A stretch of 64,000 nucleotides of DNA from Salmonella enterica subsp. enterica serovar Typhimurium str. LT2. GTDB lineage: Bacteria; Pseudomonadota; Gammaproteobacteria; Enterobacterales; Enterobacteriaceae. Location: positions 2,790,001 to 2,854,000 of the forward strand of contig NC_003197.2 of the NCBI RefSeq assembly GCF_000006945.2, written 5' to 3'. Below, one piece after another: positions 1 to 12,118 of the stretch. Within the stretch, counting starts at the first letter, position 1. Each line of letters starts with the position of its first letter. A program made the position numbers and the translations under genes. The notes under the pieces are model-generated. The model saw only the letters and a list, made by a program, of their open reading frames with translations, had not been told where the DNA came from and searched no databases.

Positions 1-2
1 TC

Positions 3-2543
3 AATGGCCCCGTCCTTCCCGTGACGCCCGCCTGGAAAGCCGTTTTAGGCGTCATGGCCTGGCCGGATATCGCCAGTCTTCCTTTCACCCCCGATCTGGC
101 TATTTTATGCACTAACGCCAGCCGTAACCTGGCGTTACTGGACGCGCTTGGCGCGAAAGGGTGTAAAACGTGCATTATCCTTTCTGCTCCCACGTCGCAA
201 CATGAAGAACTTCTTGCCTGTGCCCGGCATTATAAAATGCGTCTGCTGGGTCCAAACAGTCTTGGGCTCCTCGCGCCGTGGCAAGGGCTGAATGCCAGCT
301 TTTCTCCCGTCCCGATTAAACAGGGCAAGCTCGCTTTTATTTCCCAGTCTGCCGCCGTGTCCAATACTATTCTTGACTGGGCGCAACAGCGTGAAATGGG
401 CTTTTCCTACTTTATCGCGCTGGGCGATAGCCTGGATATTGATGTCGATGAACTACTGGACTATCTGGCGCGCGACAGCAAGACCAGCGCGATTTTGCTC
501 TATCTGGAACAGTTAAGCGACGCCCGCCGTTTTGTTTCCGCCGCCCGTAGCGCTTCACGTAACAAACCGATTCTGGTGATTAAAAGCGGCCGAAGCCCGG
601 CAGCCCAGCGTTTACTTAATACCAGCGCGGGAATGGACCCTGCGTGGGATGCGGCCATCCAGCGCGCAGGCCTGCTGCGAGTCCAGGATACGCACGAGCT
701 TTTTTCCGCCGTCGAAACACTGAGCCATATGCGTCCGCTACGCGGCGACAGACTGATGATCATCAGCAATGGCGCCGCGCCTGCCGCGCTGGCGTTAGAT
801 GAGTTGTGGTCGCGTAACGGCAAGCTGGCGACGTTGAGCGAAGAGACCTGCCTGCAACTACGGCAGGCGCTTCCCGCGCACATAGATATTGCCAATCCGC
901 TGGATCTGTGTGATGACGCCAGCAGCGAACATTACGTCAAAACGCTGGATATCCTGCTCGCCAGTCAGGATTTTGACGCGCTTATGGTTATCCACTCTCC
1001 CAGCGCTGCCGCGCCGGGTACAGAAAGCGCCCATGCTCTGATCGAGACGATTAAGCGCCACCCCAGAGGCAAGTTTGTTACGCTGCTGACAAACTGGTGC
1101 GGCGAGTTCTCGTCTCAGGAGGCAAGACGGCTATTCAGCGAAGCCGGATTACCAACCTACCGTACGCCGGAAGGCACGATTACCGCGTTTATGCATATGG
1201 TGGAATACCGGCGTAACCAGAAGCAACTGCGGGAAACGCCAGCGTTGCCGAGTAACCTGACGTCCAATACCGCTGAGGCGCATAATCTGTTACAGCGGGC
1301 GATTGCGGAAGGCGCCGCCTCACTGGATACCCATGAAGTACAGCCGATTTTACACGCCTATGGGCTGCACACGCTCCCAACCTGGATTGCCAGCGACAGC
1401 GCTGAAGCGGTGCATATTGCCGAACAGATAGGCTATCCGGTAGCTCTCAAGCTGCGCTCGCCCGACATTCCGCATAAATCTGAAGTTCAGGGGGTCATGC
1501 TTTACCTGCGGACCGCAAGCGAGGTACAACAGGCCGCGAACGCTATTTTTGATCGTGTAAAGATGGCCTGGCCGCAAGCGCGGATTCACGGTTTGCTGGT
1601 ACAAAGCATGGCTAACCGCGCCGGCGCGCAGGAGCTTCGTGTGGTGGTCGAGCACGATCCGGTGTTTGGTCCTTTGATTATGTTGGGTGAAGGCGGCGTA
1701 GAGTGGCGTCCGGAAGAGCAGGCTGTCGTCGCGCTGCCGCCGCTCAACATGAACCTGGCGCGCTATCTGGTGATTCAGGGCATTAAACAGCGGAAAATTC
1801 GCGCCCGTAGCGCGCTGCGTCCGCTGGATATTGTCGGTTTAAGCCAATTGCTGGTCCAGGTTTCAAACCTGATTGTCGACTGCCCGGAAATTCAGCGTCT
1901 GGATATCCATCCGCTGCTGGCTTCCGCCAGTGAGTTTACCGCGCTGGATGTGACGCTGGATATTGCCCCGTTTGATGGCGATAACGAAAGTCGACTTGCG
2001 GTACGCCCCTATCCCCACCAGCTTGAAGAGTGGGTGGAGATGAAAAATGGCGATCGCTGCCTGTTCCGTCCTATCCTGCCGGAAGATGAGCCCCAACTGC
2101 GACAATTCATCGCACAGGTCACCAAAGAGGATCTTTACTACCGTTATTTCAGCGAGATCAACGAATTCACCCATGAAGATTTAGCCAACATGACGCAGAT
2201 CGACTACGATCGAGAAATGGCCTTTGTGGCCGTGAGGCGGATGGACAATGCTGAAGAGATCCTCGGCGTAACGCGCGCGATCTCCGATCCTGACAACGTA
2301 GATGCCGAATTTGCCGTATTGGTGCGTTCAGATCTCAAAGGGTTGGGTTTAGGACGCCGTTTAATGGAGAAATTGATTGCCTATACTCGCGATCACGGAT
2401 TGAAGCGGCTGAACGGTATTACGATGCCAAACAATCGCGGCATGGTCGCGCTGGCCAGAAAACTGGGATTTCAGGTCGATATTCAGCTCGAAGAGGGCAT
2501 CGTGGGATTGACGCTGAATCTGGCCAAATGTGATGAATCGTGA
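3..2543 (+). CDS. pat: Protein lysine acetyltransferase Pat (5' end cut off)
   Basis: GNAT-type protein lysine acetyltransferase (PatZ/YfiQ in E. coli) that acetylates and inactivates acetyl-CoA synthetase and other proteins using acetyl-CoA. The long N-terminal part is an ADP-forming acyl-CoA synthetase-like module: CoA-binding, ligase-CoA and ATP-grasp-like regions, regulatory rather than catalytic in this family. The last ~150 residues are a GNAT fold with a visible acetyl-CoA loop, SDLKGLGLGRRL. The frame is open from base 3, where codons read NGPVLPVTPAW. This matches the interior of the family, so roughly 40 N-terminal codons lie before the window, and the GTG at 21 is an internal valine. 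Identity is very secure from long recognisable stretches such as AFISQSAAVSNTILDWAQQR. It is followed by pssA on the same strand after about 114 bases. Confidence 0.96.
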   Translation, partial: NGPVLPVTPAWKAVLGVMAWPDIASLPFTPDLAILCTNASRNLALLDALGAKGCKTCIILSAPTSQHEELLACARHYKMRLLGPNSLGLLAPWQGLNASFSPVPIKQGKLAFISQSAAVSNTILDWAQQREMGFSYFIALGDSLDIDVDELLDYLARDSKTSAILLYLEQLSDARRFVSAARSASRNKPILVIKSGRSPAAQRLLNTSAGMDPAWDAAIQRAGLLRVQDTHELFSAVETLSHMRPLRGDRLMIISNGAAPAALALDELWSRNGKLATLSEETCLQLRQALPAHIDIANPLDLCDDASSEHYVKTLDILLASQDFDALMVIHSPSAAAPGTESAHALIETIKRHPRGKFVTLLTNWCGEFSSQEARRLFSEAGLPTYRTPEGTITAFMHMVEYRRNQKQLRETPALPSNLTSNTAEAHNLLQRAIAEGAASLDTHEVQPILHAYGLHTLPTWIASDSAEAVHIAEQIGYPVALKLRSPDIPHKSEVQGVMLYLRTASEVQQAANAIFDRVKMAWPQARIHGLLVQSMANRAGAQELRVVVEHDPVFGPLIMLGEGGVEWRPEEQAVVALPPLNMNLARYLVIQGIKQRKIRARSALRPLDIVGLSQLLVQVSNLIVDCPEIQRLDIHPLLASASEFTALDVTLDIAPFDGDNESRLAVRPYPHQLEEWVEMKNGDRCLFRPILPEDEPQLRQFIAQVTKEDLYYRYFSEINEFTHEDLANMTQIDYDREMAFVAVRRMDNAEEILGVTRAISDPDNVDAEFAVLVRSDLKGLGLGRRLMEKLIAYTRDHGLKRLNGITMPNNRGMVALARKLGFQVDIQLEEGIVGLTLNLAKCDES

Positions 2544-2560
2544 GTAATGTACTGGAAATG

Positions 2561-2589
2561 TTGACCACTTTAACGGGTACTGATGTTAT
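2561..2589 (+). promoter_or_regulatory. Predicted sigma-70 promoter of pssA
   Basis: TTGACC (2561-2566) and TGTTAT (2584-2589) are separated by 17 bases, about 70 bases before the pssA start and just after the pat stop. This is a fit to consensus by eye; no start-site data were used. Confidence 0.5.
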
Positions 2590-2657
2590 TATTGCTCGCT
2601 TATGTCGTCTGCATAGCACAGAGGACCCTTCAATGAACAGAGAAGAAATGCACTGTG

Positions 2658-4013
2658 ATGTTGTCAAAATTTAAGCGTAATAAACATCAACAACACCTTG
2701 CCCAACTCCCTAAGATTTCTCAGTCAGTTGATGATGTAGATTTCTTTTATACTCCTGCTACTTTTCGGGAGACACTGCTGGAGAAAATCGCCAGCGCGAC
2801 GCAGCGTATTTGTATCGTTGCCCTGTATCTGGAACAGGACGATGGGGGTAAAGGTATACTCGACGCGCTCTATGCGGCTAAACGGCAGCGTCCTGAACTG
2901 GACGTGAGGGTGCTGGTCGACTGGCATCGCGCGCAACGCGGGCGCATTGGCGCAGCGGCCTCGAATACCAATGCAGACTGGTATTGCCGACTGGCGCAGG
3001 AAAACCCCGGCATTGATGTCCCGGTTTACGGCGTACCGATTAATACGCGAGAAGCGCTTGGCGTACTGCATTTTAAAGGCTTTATCATTGATGATAGCGT
3101 CCTGTACAGCGGCGCCAGCCTGAACGATGTCTATCTCCATCAGCATGACAAATATCGCTACGATCGCTACCAGCTGATTCGCAATCGGCAAATGGCAGAC
3201 ATCATGTTTGACTGGGTGACGCAAAATCTGATGAATGGCCGTGGTGTGAATCGTCTGGATAATACCCAGCGGCCGAAAAGCCCGGAGATTAAAAACGATA
3301 TCCGCTTATACCGTCAGGAGCTGCGTGATGCGTCATATCATTTTCAGGGTGACGCTAATGACGAGCAGCTCTCCGTTACGCCGCTGGTCGGGCTTGGAAA
3401 GTCCAGTCTGTTGAACAAAACCATTTTCCATCTCATGCCCTGTGCGGAGCATAAGCTCACCATTTGTACCCCTTACTTCAATCTACCAGCGGTACTGGTG
3501 CGGAATATTATTCAGCTACTGCGCGACGGAAAGAAAGTCGAAATCATTGTTGGCGATAAAACCGCGAATGATTTTTACATTCCGGAAGATGAACCGTTCA
3601 AGATCATTGGCGCGCTGCCCTATCTCTATGAGATTAACCTGCGCCGCTTCCTGAGCCGTTTACAGTATTACGTCAATACCGATCAGCTTGTGGTGCGTCT
3701 GTGGAAAGATGACGACAATACCTATCATCTGAAAGGGATGTGGGTAGATGATAAATGGATGCTACTCACCGGCAACAACCTGAATCCCCGCGCCTGGCGT
3801 CTGGATCTGGAAAACGCCATTTTGATCCACGATCCTAAGCAGGAGCTTGCCCCTCAGCGGGAAAAAGAGCTGGAACTTATCCGAACGCACACAACCATCG
3901 TAAAACATTATCGTGACCTGCAGAGCATTGCCGACTATCCGATAAAAGTGCGTAAATTGATTCGCCGTCTGCGCCGGATCCGCATCGACAGATTAATTAG
4001 CCGTATCCTGTAA
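2658..4013 (+). CDS. pssA: CDP-diacylglycerol-serine O-phosphatidyltransferase
   Basis: Phosphatidylserine synthase. It condenses CDP-diacylglycerol with L-serine, the committed step to phosphatidylethanolamine, and works peripherally on the inner membrane and ribosomes. It belongs to the phospholipase D superfamily. The first HKD motif is visible as HFKGFIIDD (His138, Lys140, Asp145/146) and the second as HLKGMWVDD near residue 357. The chosen start is ATG at 2658 (451 residues, MLSKFKRNKH), the family's usual length; a GTG one codon upstream is in frame but unlikely. The C-terminus is strongly basic (KLIRRLRRIRIDRL), consistent with binding to acidic lipids or ribosomes. It sits alone behind its own promoter and ends in a hairpin before yfiM. 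Confidence 0.97.
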   Translation: MLSKFKRNKHQQHLAQLPKISQSVDDVDFFYTPATFRETLLEKIASATQRICIVALYLEQDDGGKGILDALYAAKRQRPELDVRVLVDWHRAQRGRIGAAASNTNADWYCRLAQENPGIDVPVYGVPINTREALGVLHFKGFIIDDSVLYSGASLNDVYLHQHDKYRYDRYQLIRNRQMADIMFDWVTQNLMNGRGVNRLDNTQRPKSPEIKNDIRLYRQELRDASYHFQGDANDEQLSVTPLVGLGKSSLLNKTIFHLMPCAEHKLTICTPYFNLPAVLVRNIIQLLRDGKKVEIIVGDKTANDFYIPEDEPFKIIGALPYLYEINLRRFLSRLQYYVNTDQLVVRLWKDDDNTYHLKGMWVDDKWMLLTGNNLNPRAWRLDLENAILIHDPKQELAPQREKELELIRTHTTIVKHYRDLQSIADYPIKVRKLIRRLRRIRIDRLISRIL

Positions 4014-4019
4014 TCGAAG

Positions 4020-4040
4020 CCCCGTCCTGTACGGGGTTTT
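4020..4040 (+). terminator. Hairpin with T-run after pssA
   Basis: CCCCGT (4020-4025) pairs with ACGGGG (4031-4036) around a 5-base loop and is followed by TTTT. This is a short intrinsic terminator, possibly partial, because yfiM starts only 18 bases further on. Confidence 0.6.
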
Positions 4041-4057
4041 CTCTTAGGAGTGAACTG

Positions 4058-4381
4058 GTGCGCGTGTTGATTCCTTTTACGGTGTTGTTTCTCTCCGGGT
4101 GCAGCCATCTGGCTAACGACCACTGGAGCGGTCAGGATAAAGCCCAGCATTTTATGGCATCAGCGATGCTATCGGCAGCCGGTAATGAGTATGCGCGTCA
4201 CCAGGGAGTAAGCCCTGACCGCAGCGCAGCGATAGGGCTGATGTTTTCTTTGAGTCTCGGAGCCTCAAAAGAACTCTGGGACAGCCGCCCGGAAGGCAGC
4301 GGCTGGAGCTGGAAAGATTTTGTCTGGGATGTCGCTGGCGCGACAACCGGTTACGCTATCTGGCAAATGGCGCGATACTAA
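4058..4381 (+). CDS. yfiM: YfiM family lipoprotein
   Basis: Small predicted lipoprotein of 107 residues. The signal peptide ends in a clear lipobox, LSGC, with the acylated cysteine at position 15, so the mature protein is probably anchored in the outer membrane. The rest contains a conserved block (DKAQHFMASAMLSAAGNEYA, then GASKELWDSR) typical of the YfiM family, whose molecular function I do not know. The start is GTG at 4058, with AGGAG at 4046-4050 seven bases upstream; no better ATG is in frame. Its last codons overlap the convergent kgtP stop by 4 bases. Confidence 0.88.
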   Translation: MRVLIPFTVLFLSGCSHLANDHWSGQDKAQHFMASAMLSAAGNEYARHQGVSPDRSAAIGLMFSLSLGASKELWDSRPEGSGWSWKDFVWDVAGATTGYAIWQMARY

Positions 4382-5679
4382 AGGCGTAAGCCCTTTCCTT
4401 TACGGTGCAACATCAACGAAACCAGGAAAGCCAGAACGGCCATCGCGGTAACATACCAGAAGAACGAACTCTCCATACCGACAGATTTTAGCGACAGCGC
4501 GACATATTCCGCAGAGCCGCCAAATAACGCGTTTGCTACCGCGTAAGATAAACCGACGCCCAGGGCGCGAACCTGCGCCGGAAACATCTCCGCTTTCAGG
4601 ATCCCGCTAATCGAGGTATAGAAACTCACAATCAATAGCGCGCATATCACTAAAGCAAATGCGGCATAAGGCGACGTCACATTCTGCAACGCGGAGAGAA
4701 TTGGAACGGTGAAAAGCGTCGCGAGTGCGCCAAAACATAGCATAGAGGTGCGCCTGCCAATCTTATCGGATAACGCGCCGAATAACGGCTGCACCAACAT
4801 GAAAACACACAGCGCAGCCGTCATAATGCCGCTGGCGACATTGGCATGCATACCTGCTGTATTTACCAGATATTTCTGCATATAGGTGGTGAAGGTATAA
4901 AAGCACAGCGAGCCTGCCGCGGTGAAACCAAGCACCATCAAAAAGGCTTTGCGATTACGCCACAAACCTTTCAACGAACCGGCTTCTTTTAATGCGCGAG
5001 TCTCATGCTTCGAGGTTTCATCCAGCTGGCGACGTAGCCATAACGCCACAACCGCCAGCACGGCGCCCAGCGCAAAGGGAATACGCCATCCCCAGGCACG
5101 AAGCTCAGCATCGTCCAGAACCTGCTGCAAAATCACAACGACCAGCAATGCCAGTAGTTGGCCACCGATAAGCGTAACGTACTGAAACGACGCGAAAAAT
5201 CCCTTACGACCTTCAAGCGCAACTTCACTCATATATGTCGCGCTGGTCCCATACTCTCCCCCTACCGAGAGCCCCTGAAATAACCTTGCAATAAGTAGCA
5301 GCGCCGGTGCCCAGGTGCCGATGGTATCGTAACCAGGTAAGCAGGCAATCACCAGCGACCCCATGCACATCATGCACACCGAAATCAACATTGAGGCTTT
5401 GCGCCCGCGTCGATCTGCAATGCGTCCAAATAGCCAACCACCGATAGGCCGCATTAAAAAACCGGCGGCAAAGACGCCTGCCGTTTGCAAAAGCTGAGTA
5501 GTGGTATTACCAGAAGGAAAGAAGATATGTGCAAAATAGAGCGAGCAGAAAGAGTAGACGTAGAAATCAAACCATTCCACTAAGTTTCCGGAAGAGGCCC
5601 CCACGATAGCCCATATGCGTCGCCGCATCTCCGGAGCCTCAGCGTTGTTTTTATCTATACGCTGAATAATTTCTGCCAT
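4378..5679 (-). CDS. kgtP: Alpha-ketoglutarate permease, MFS proton symporter
   Basis: Inner-membrane 2-oxoglutarate/H+ symporter of the metabolite:H+ symporter group of the major facilitator superfamily. It has 433 residues and 12 expected membrane helices. MFS signature loops are visible: RIADRRGRKAS after helix 2 and SDKIGRR after helix 8. NLVEWFDFYVYS near residue 30 is typical of this subfamily. AAGGAG lies just upstream of the ATG at 5677-5679. It is monocistronic on the minus strand and convergent with yfiM, whose stop it overlaps. No clear terminator lies in the 4-base overlap, so transcripts from both sides may run into each other. Length and sequence match E. coli KgtP throughout except a diverged N-terminal stretch. 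Confidence 0.95.
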   Translation of the reverse strand: MAEIIQRIDKNNAEAPEMRRRIWAIVGASSGNLVEWFDFYVYSFCSLYFAHIFFPSGNTTTQLLQTAGVFAAGFLMRPIGGWLFGRIADRRGRKASMLISVCMMCMGSLVIACLPGYDTIGTWAPALLLIARLFQGLSVGGEYGTSATYMSEVALEGRKGFFASFQYVTLIGGQLLALLVVVILQQVLDDAELRAWGWRIPFALGAVLAVVALWLRRQLDETSKHETRALKEAGSLKGLWRNRKAFLMVLGFTAAGSLCFYTFTTYMQKYLVNTAGMHANVASGIMTAALCVFMLVQPLFGALSDKIGRRTSMLCFGALATLFTVPILSALQNVTSPYAAFALVICALLIVSFYTSISGILKAEMFPAQVRALGVGLSYAVANALFGGSAEYVALSLKSVGMESSFFWYVTAMAVLAFLVSLMLHRKGKGLRL

Positions 5680-5782
5680 ACTGTTCTCCTTGTTGCCAGG
5701 CTTAATCGGCCTTTTATTTTGGAGATTCAGATTACGCGAGACCCAAAAGTAAATAAAGTGTTAATTATTTGTTTGCTAATTT

Positions 5783-6238
5783 TTATCCCCACCGTGCCTG
5801 ATGCTGGCGTTTCCGTTTCAGATAGTCTTCGTCCTGACGGATTTTATCCCACCAACCTTTGAAAACCGTTGCCGCCGCGGCCTTAATAGGATCATTACCC
5901 CGTGTATTCAGGCTGCCGTCTTCTGCATACTTTTTACCGCCTTTATAGTTAGCGTATCGCCTGGCGCGGGTGTATCCCATCTGAATAAATTTACGCGCCA
6001 TGTCCATACCAACGAAATCATCCTGCTGCCGGTAAGCTTCGAACAACTGGTAGATCTGTTCTGCGGATTTCATCGCCGATGCTTCATCTTTATAGCGCCA
6101 GAAAGGAAGAATTTCGCTTTTGTAGGGTTCAACCAGTAGCACCCCCTGCTCGCCTCGTCCAACCTGATACAATTCAGGCTGCTGGCGGAAGTCGATGCTG
6201 GAAAAGTCCTGCTGGTAGTTAAAAGGTTTGATAGCCAA
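5783..6238 (-). CDS. DUF4385-like small cytoplasmic protein
   Basis: Protein of 151 residues without a signal peptide or membrane segment. The blocks SSIDFRQQPELYQVGRGEQG, VEPYKSEILPFWR and DDFVGMDMARKFIQMGYTRA resemble proteins annotated as DUF4385, also seen in phages and bacteria; no biochemical role is known to me. The start is TTG (6238-6236) preceded by GAGGA about nine bases upstream; no in-frame ATG fits. The C-terminus is basic (LKRKRQHQARWG). It lies between kgtP and the end of the rRNA operon, where E. coli K-12 has no gene as I recall it, so it looks like a lineage-specific insertion. Function unassigned. Confidence 0.75.
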   Translation of the reverse strand: MAIKPFNYQQDFSSIDFRQQPELYQVGRGEQGVLLVEPYKSEILPFWRYKDEASAMKSAEQIYQLFEAYRQQDDFVGMDMARKFIQMGYTRARRYANYKGGKKYAEDGSLNTRGNDPIKAAAATVFKGWWDKIRQDEDYLKRKRQHQARWG

Positions 6239-6356
6239 TGAAAATCCTCACTGCTTATATAAGCACGTGTAAAGGATAGTTCATCGTTAATGATTGGGTG
6301 GGTTGTGCTCTTATCAGTTCTACAAGAGCACCAACTTCGTAGGCGGGATAATTCCT

Positions 6357-6390
6357 GTAGGCCGGATAAGGCGGAGCCGCCATCCGGCAG
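6357..6390. repeat. REP (repetitive extragenic palindromic) element
   Basis: GCCGGATAAGGCGGAGCCGCCATCCGGC forms an imperfect palindrome of the classic enterobacterial REP type. It lies between the DUF4385-like gene and the rRNA operon terminator. Confidence 0.8.
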
Positions 6391-6399
6391 AAACAGACA

Positions 6400-6430
6400 A
6401 AAACAAAAGGCCCTGTCTTCCGACAGGGCC
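6400..6430 (-). terminator. Intrinsic terminator of the rRNA operon
   Basis: The perfect 9-bp stem GGCCCTGTC/GACAGGGCC (6409-6417 with 6422-6430) has a 4-base loop. On the minus strand it is followed by TTTTGTTTTTG. It lies 14 bases downstream of the 5S rRNA 3' end. Confidence 0.92.
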
Positions 6431-6444
6431 CTTCGTTTTATTTG

Positions 6445-6564
6445 ATGCCTGGCAGTTCCCTACTCTCGCATGGGGAGACCCCACACTACCATCGGCGCTA
6501 CGGCGTTTCACTTCTGAGTTCGGCATGGGGTCAGGTGGGACCACCGCGCTAGTGCCGCCAGGCA
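6445..6564 (-). rRNA. rrfG: 5S ribosomal RNA
   Basis: A 120-base match to enterobacterial 5S rRNA. The minus strand begins TGCCTGGCGGCACTAGCGCG and ends with the complementary ACTGCCAGGCAT, closing helix I. It is the last gene of the rRNA operon. The spacer to 23S is unusually long (195 bases) because of a repeat insertion. Confidence 0.97.
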
Positions 6565-6585
6565 AATTCTGTTGCCAGAAACGAA

Positions 6586-6680
6586 TCTTTTACACCGATG
6601 CTGCGTTGGCTGCATTCGTAAAGTCAGTCACATACTTCTGTATGCTCCTTCCTTTCCTTCATTTGCCGCCTTGCCTCAGC
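6586..6680. repeat. ERIC-like repeat in the 23S-5S spacer
   Basis: On the minus strand this segment contains GGAGCATACAGAAGTATGTG followed by AATGCAGCCAACGCAGCA. These match the ERIC (IRU) core layout GGAGC-TAC-N-GTA-GTGACTG and its downstream GCAGCCAACGCA block. Without it the spacer would be close to the ~92 bases of E. coli. Boundaries are approximate. The GGGG/CCCC arms of canonical ERIC are degraded here. Confidence 0.72.
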
Positions 6681-6759
6681 GTAAAATCTTTCGTTCCCGA
6701 AAATCCGGAATCACTGCTGAAAATCGTCTTCTCATCCGCCAAAACATCTTCGGCGTTGT

Positions 6760-9767
<3,008 letters not shown>

Positions 9768-9874
9768 TCACAACCCGAAGATGTTTCTTACGATTCATCA
9801 TCGTGCTGCGAAAATTTGAGAGACTCACGAACAACTTTCGTTGTTCTGTGTTTCAATTTTCAGCTTGATCCAGA

Positions 9875-9887
9875 TTTTTAAAGAGCA
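9875..9887 (-). promoter_or_regulatory. Spacer boxA antitermination element
   Basis: The minus strand reads TGCTCTTTAAAAA, the conserved rrn boxA upstream of 23S, where NusB/S10 and the antitermination complex load. It sits in the 16S-23S spacer downstream of the tRNA. Confidence 0.82.
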
Positions 9888-9960
9888 AATATCTCAAACG
9901 TGACTCGTAAGTCAGTTTTGAGATATTAGGGCAGGTGACTTTCACTCACAAACCAGCAAG

Positions 9961-10036
9961 TGGCGTCCCCTAGGGGATTCGAACCCCTGTTACCGCCGTG
10001 AAAGGGCGGTGTCCTGGGCCTCTAGACGAAGGGGAC
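9961..10036 (-). tRNA. gltW: tRNA-Glu (anticodon TTC)
   Basis: 76 bases including the encoded CCA. The minus strand starts GTCCCCTTCGTCTAGAGG and ends GGGGACGCCA, so the acceptor stem closes. The anticodon loop is CTTTCAC with TTC at 10002-10000 and the T-arm is GGTTCGAATC. It lies in the 16S-23S spacer of the operon, matching gltW of rrnG by position. Confidence 0.97.
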
Positions 10037-10121
10037 GTATCAGTCTGCTTCGCAAGACGCCTTGCTATTTACTTTTCATCAGACAATCTGTGTGAGCACT
10101 GCAAAGTACGCTTCTTTAAGG

Positions 10122-11663
<1,542 letters not shown>

Positions 11664-11795
11664 AAAAGTTTGATGCTCAAAGAATTAAACTTCGTAATGA
11701 ATTACGTGTTCACTCTTGAGATTTGGTATTCATTTTTCGTCCGAGGACGTTAAGAATCCGTATCTTCGAGTGCCCACACAGATTGTCTGATAAAT
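11664..11795 (-). other. rRNA leader between boxA and 16S
   Basis: This non-coding precursor leader is removed by RNase III, which acts on the stem formed with the 16S 3' flank. I see no gene in it. Confidence 0.7.
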
Positions 11796-11807
11796 TGTTA
11801 AAGAGCA
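11796..11807 (-). promoter_or_regulatory. Leader boxA antitermination element
   Basis: The minus strand is TGCTCTTTAACA, the canonical rrn leader boxA, followed by AATTTATCAGACAATC as in other enterobacterial rrn leaders. Confidence 0.9.
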
Positions 11808-11847
11808 GGTGCGACGCGGCTTGCAGCTCACCGTCGCGAGGTGGCGT

Positions 11848-11875
11848 ATATTACGCTTTCCTCTTTTTGAGTCAA
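11848..11875 (-). promoter_or_regulatory. rRNA operon promoter P2
   Basis: On the minus strand, TTGACT (11875-11870) and TAATAT (11853-11848) are separated by 16 bases. The position about 120 bases downstream of P1 is typical of rrn P2. Confidence 0.85.
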
Positions 11876-11965
11876 GCCTTTATTTTCGCTTTCCTCACAG
11901 ACTTCTTAACGAAGCTTTTCTGACCCGGCGGCCTGTATGCCGTTGTTCCGTGTCAGTGGTGGCGC

Positions 11966-11993
11966 ATTATAGGGAGTTATTAGAGCCTGACAA
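11966..11993 (-). promoter_or_regulatory. rRNA operon promoter P1
   Basis: On the minus strand, TTGTCA (11993-11988), a 16-base spacer and TATAAT (11971-11966) are followed by GCGCCACCACTGACACGG, the signature of enterobacterial rrn P1 promoters under ppGpp/DksA control. An A/T-rich stretch just upstream (about 11996-12012) suits an UP element. Fis sites are expected further up but cannot be called by eye. Confidence 0.92.
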
Positions 11994-12073
11994 GACCTAA
12001 ATGCAAAAAAAAGCTCAACCGTTCACTTTTCAAACAACATTTGAACCAAAAGCCTATTTTCGCCTGGTTTTTA

Positions 12074-12100
12074 AACAAAAACGAGCCCGTCAGGGCCCGT
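12074..12100 (-). terminator. Intrinsic terminator of clpB
   Basis: The 8-bp stem ACGAGCCC/GGGCCCGT (12081-12088 with 12093-12100, one mismatch) is followed on the minus strand by TTTTTGTTT. It lies about 20 bases after the clpB stop. Confidence 0.8.
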
Positions 12101-12118
12101 TTTATTCAAATTTGTGAC

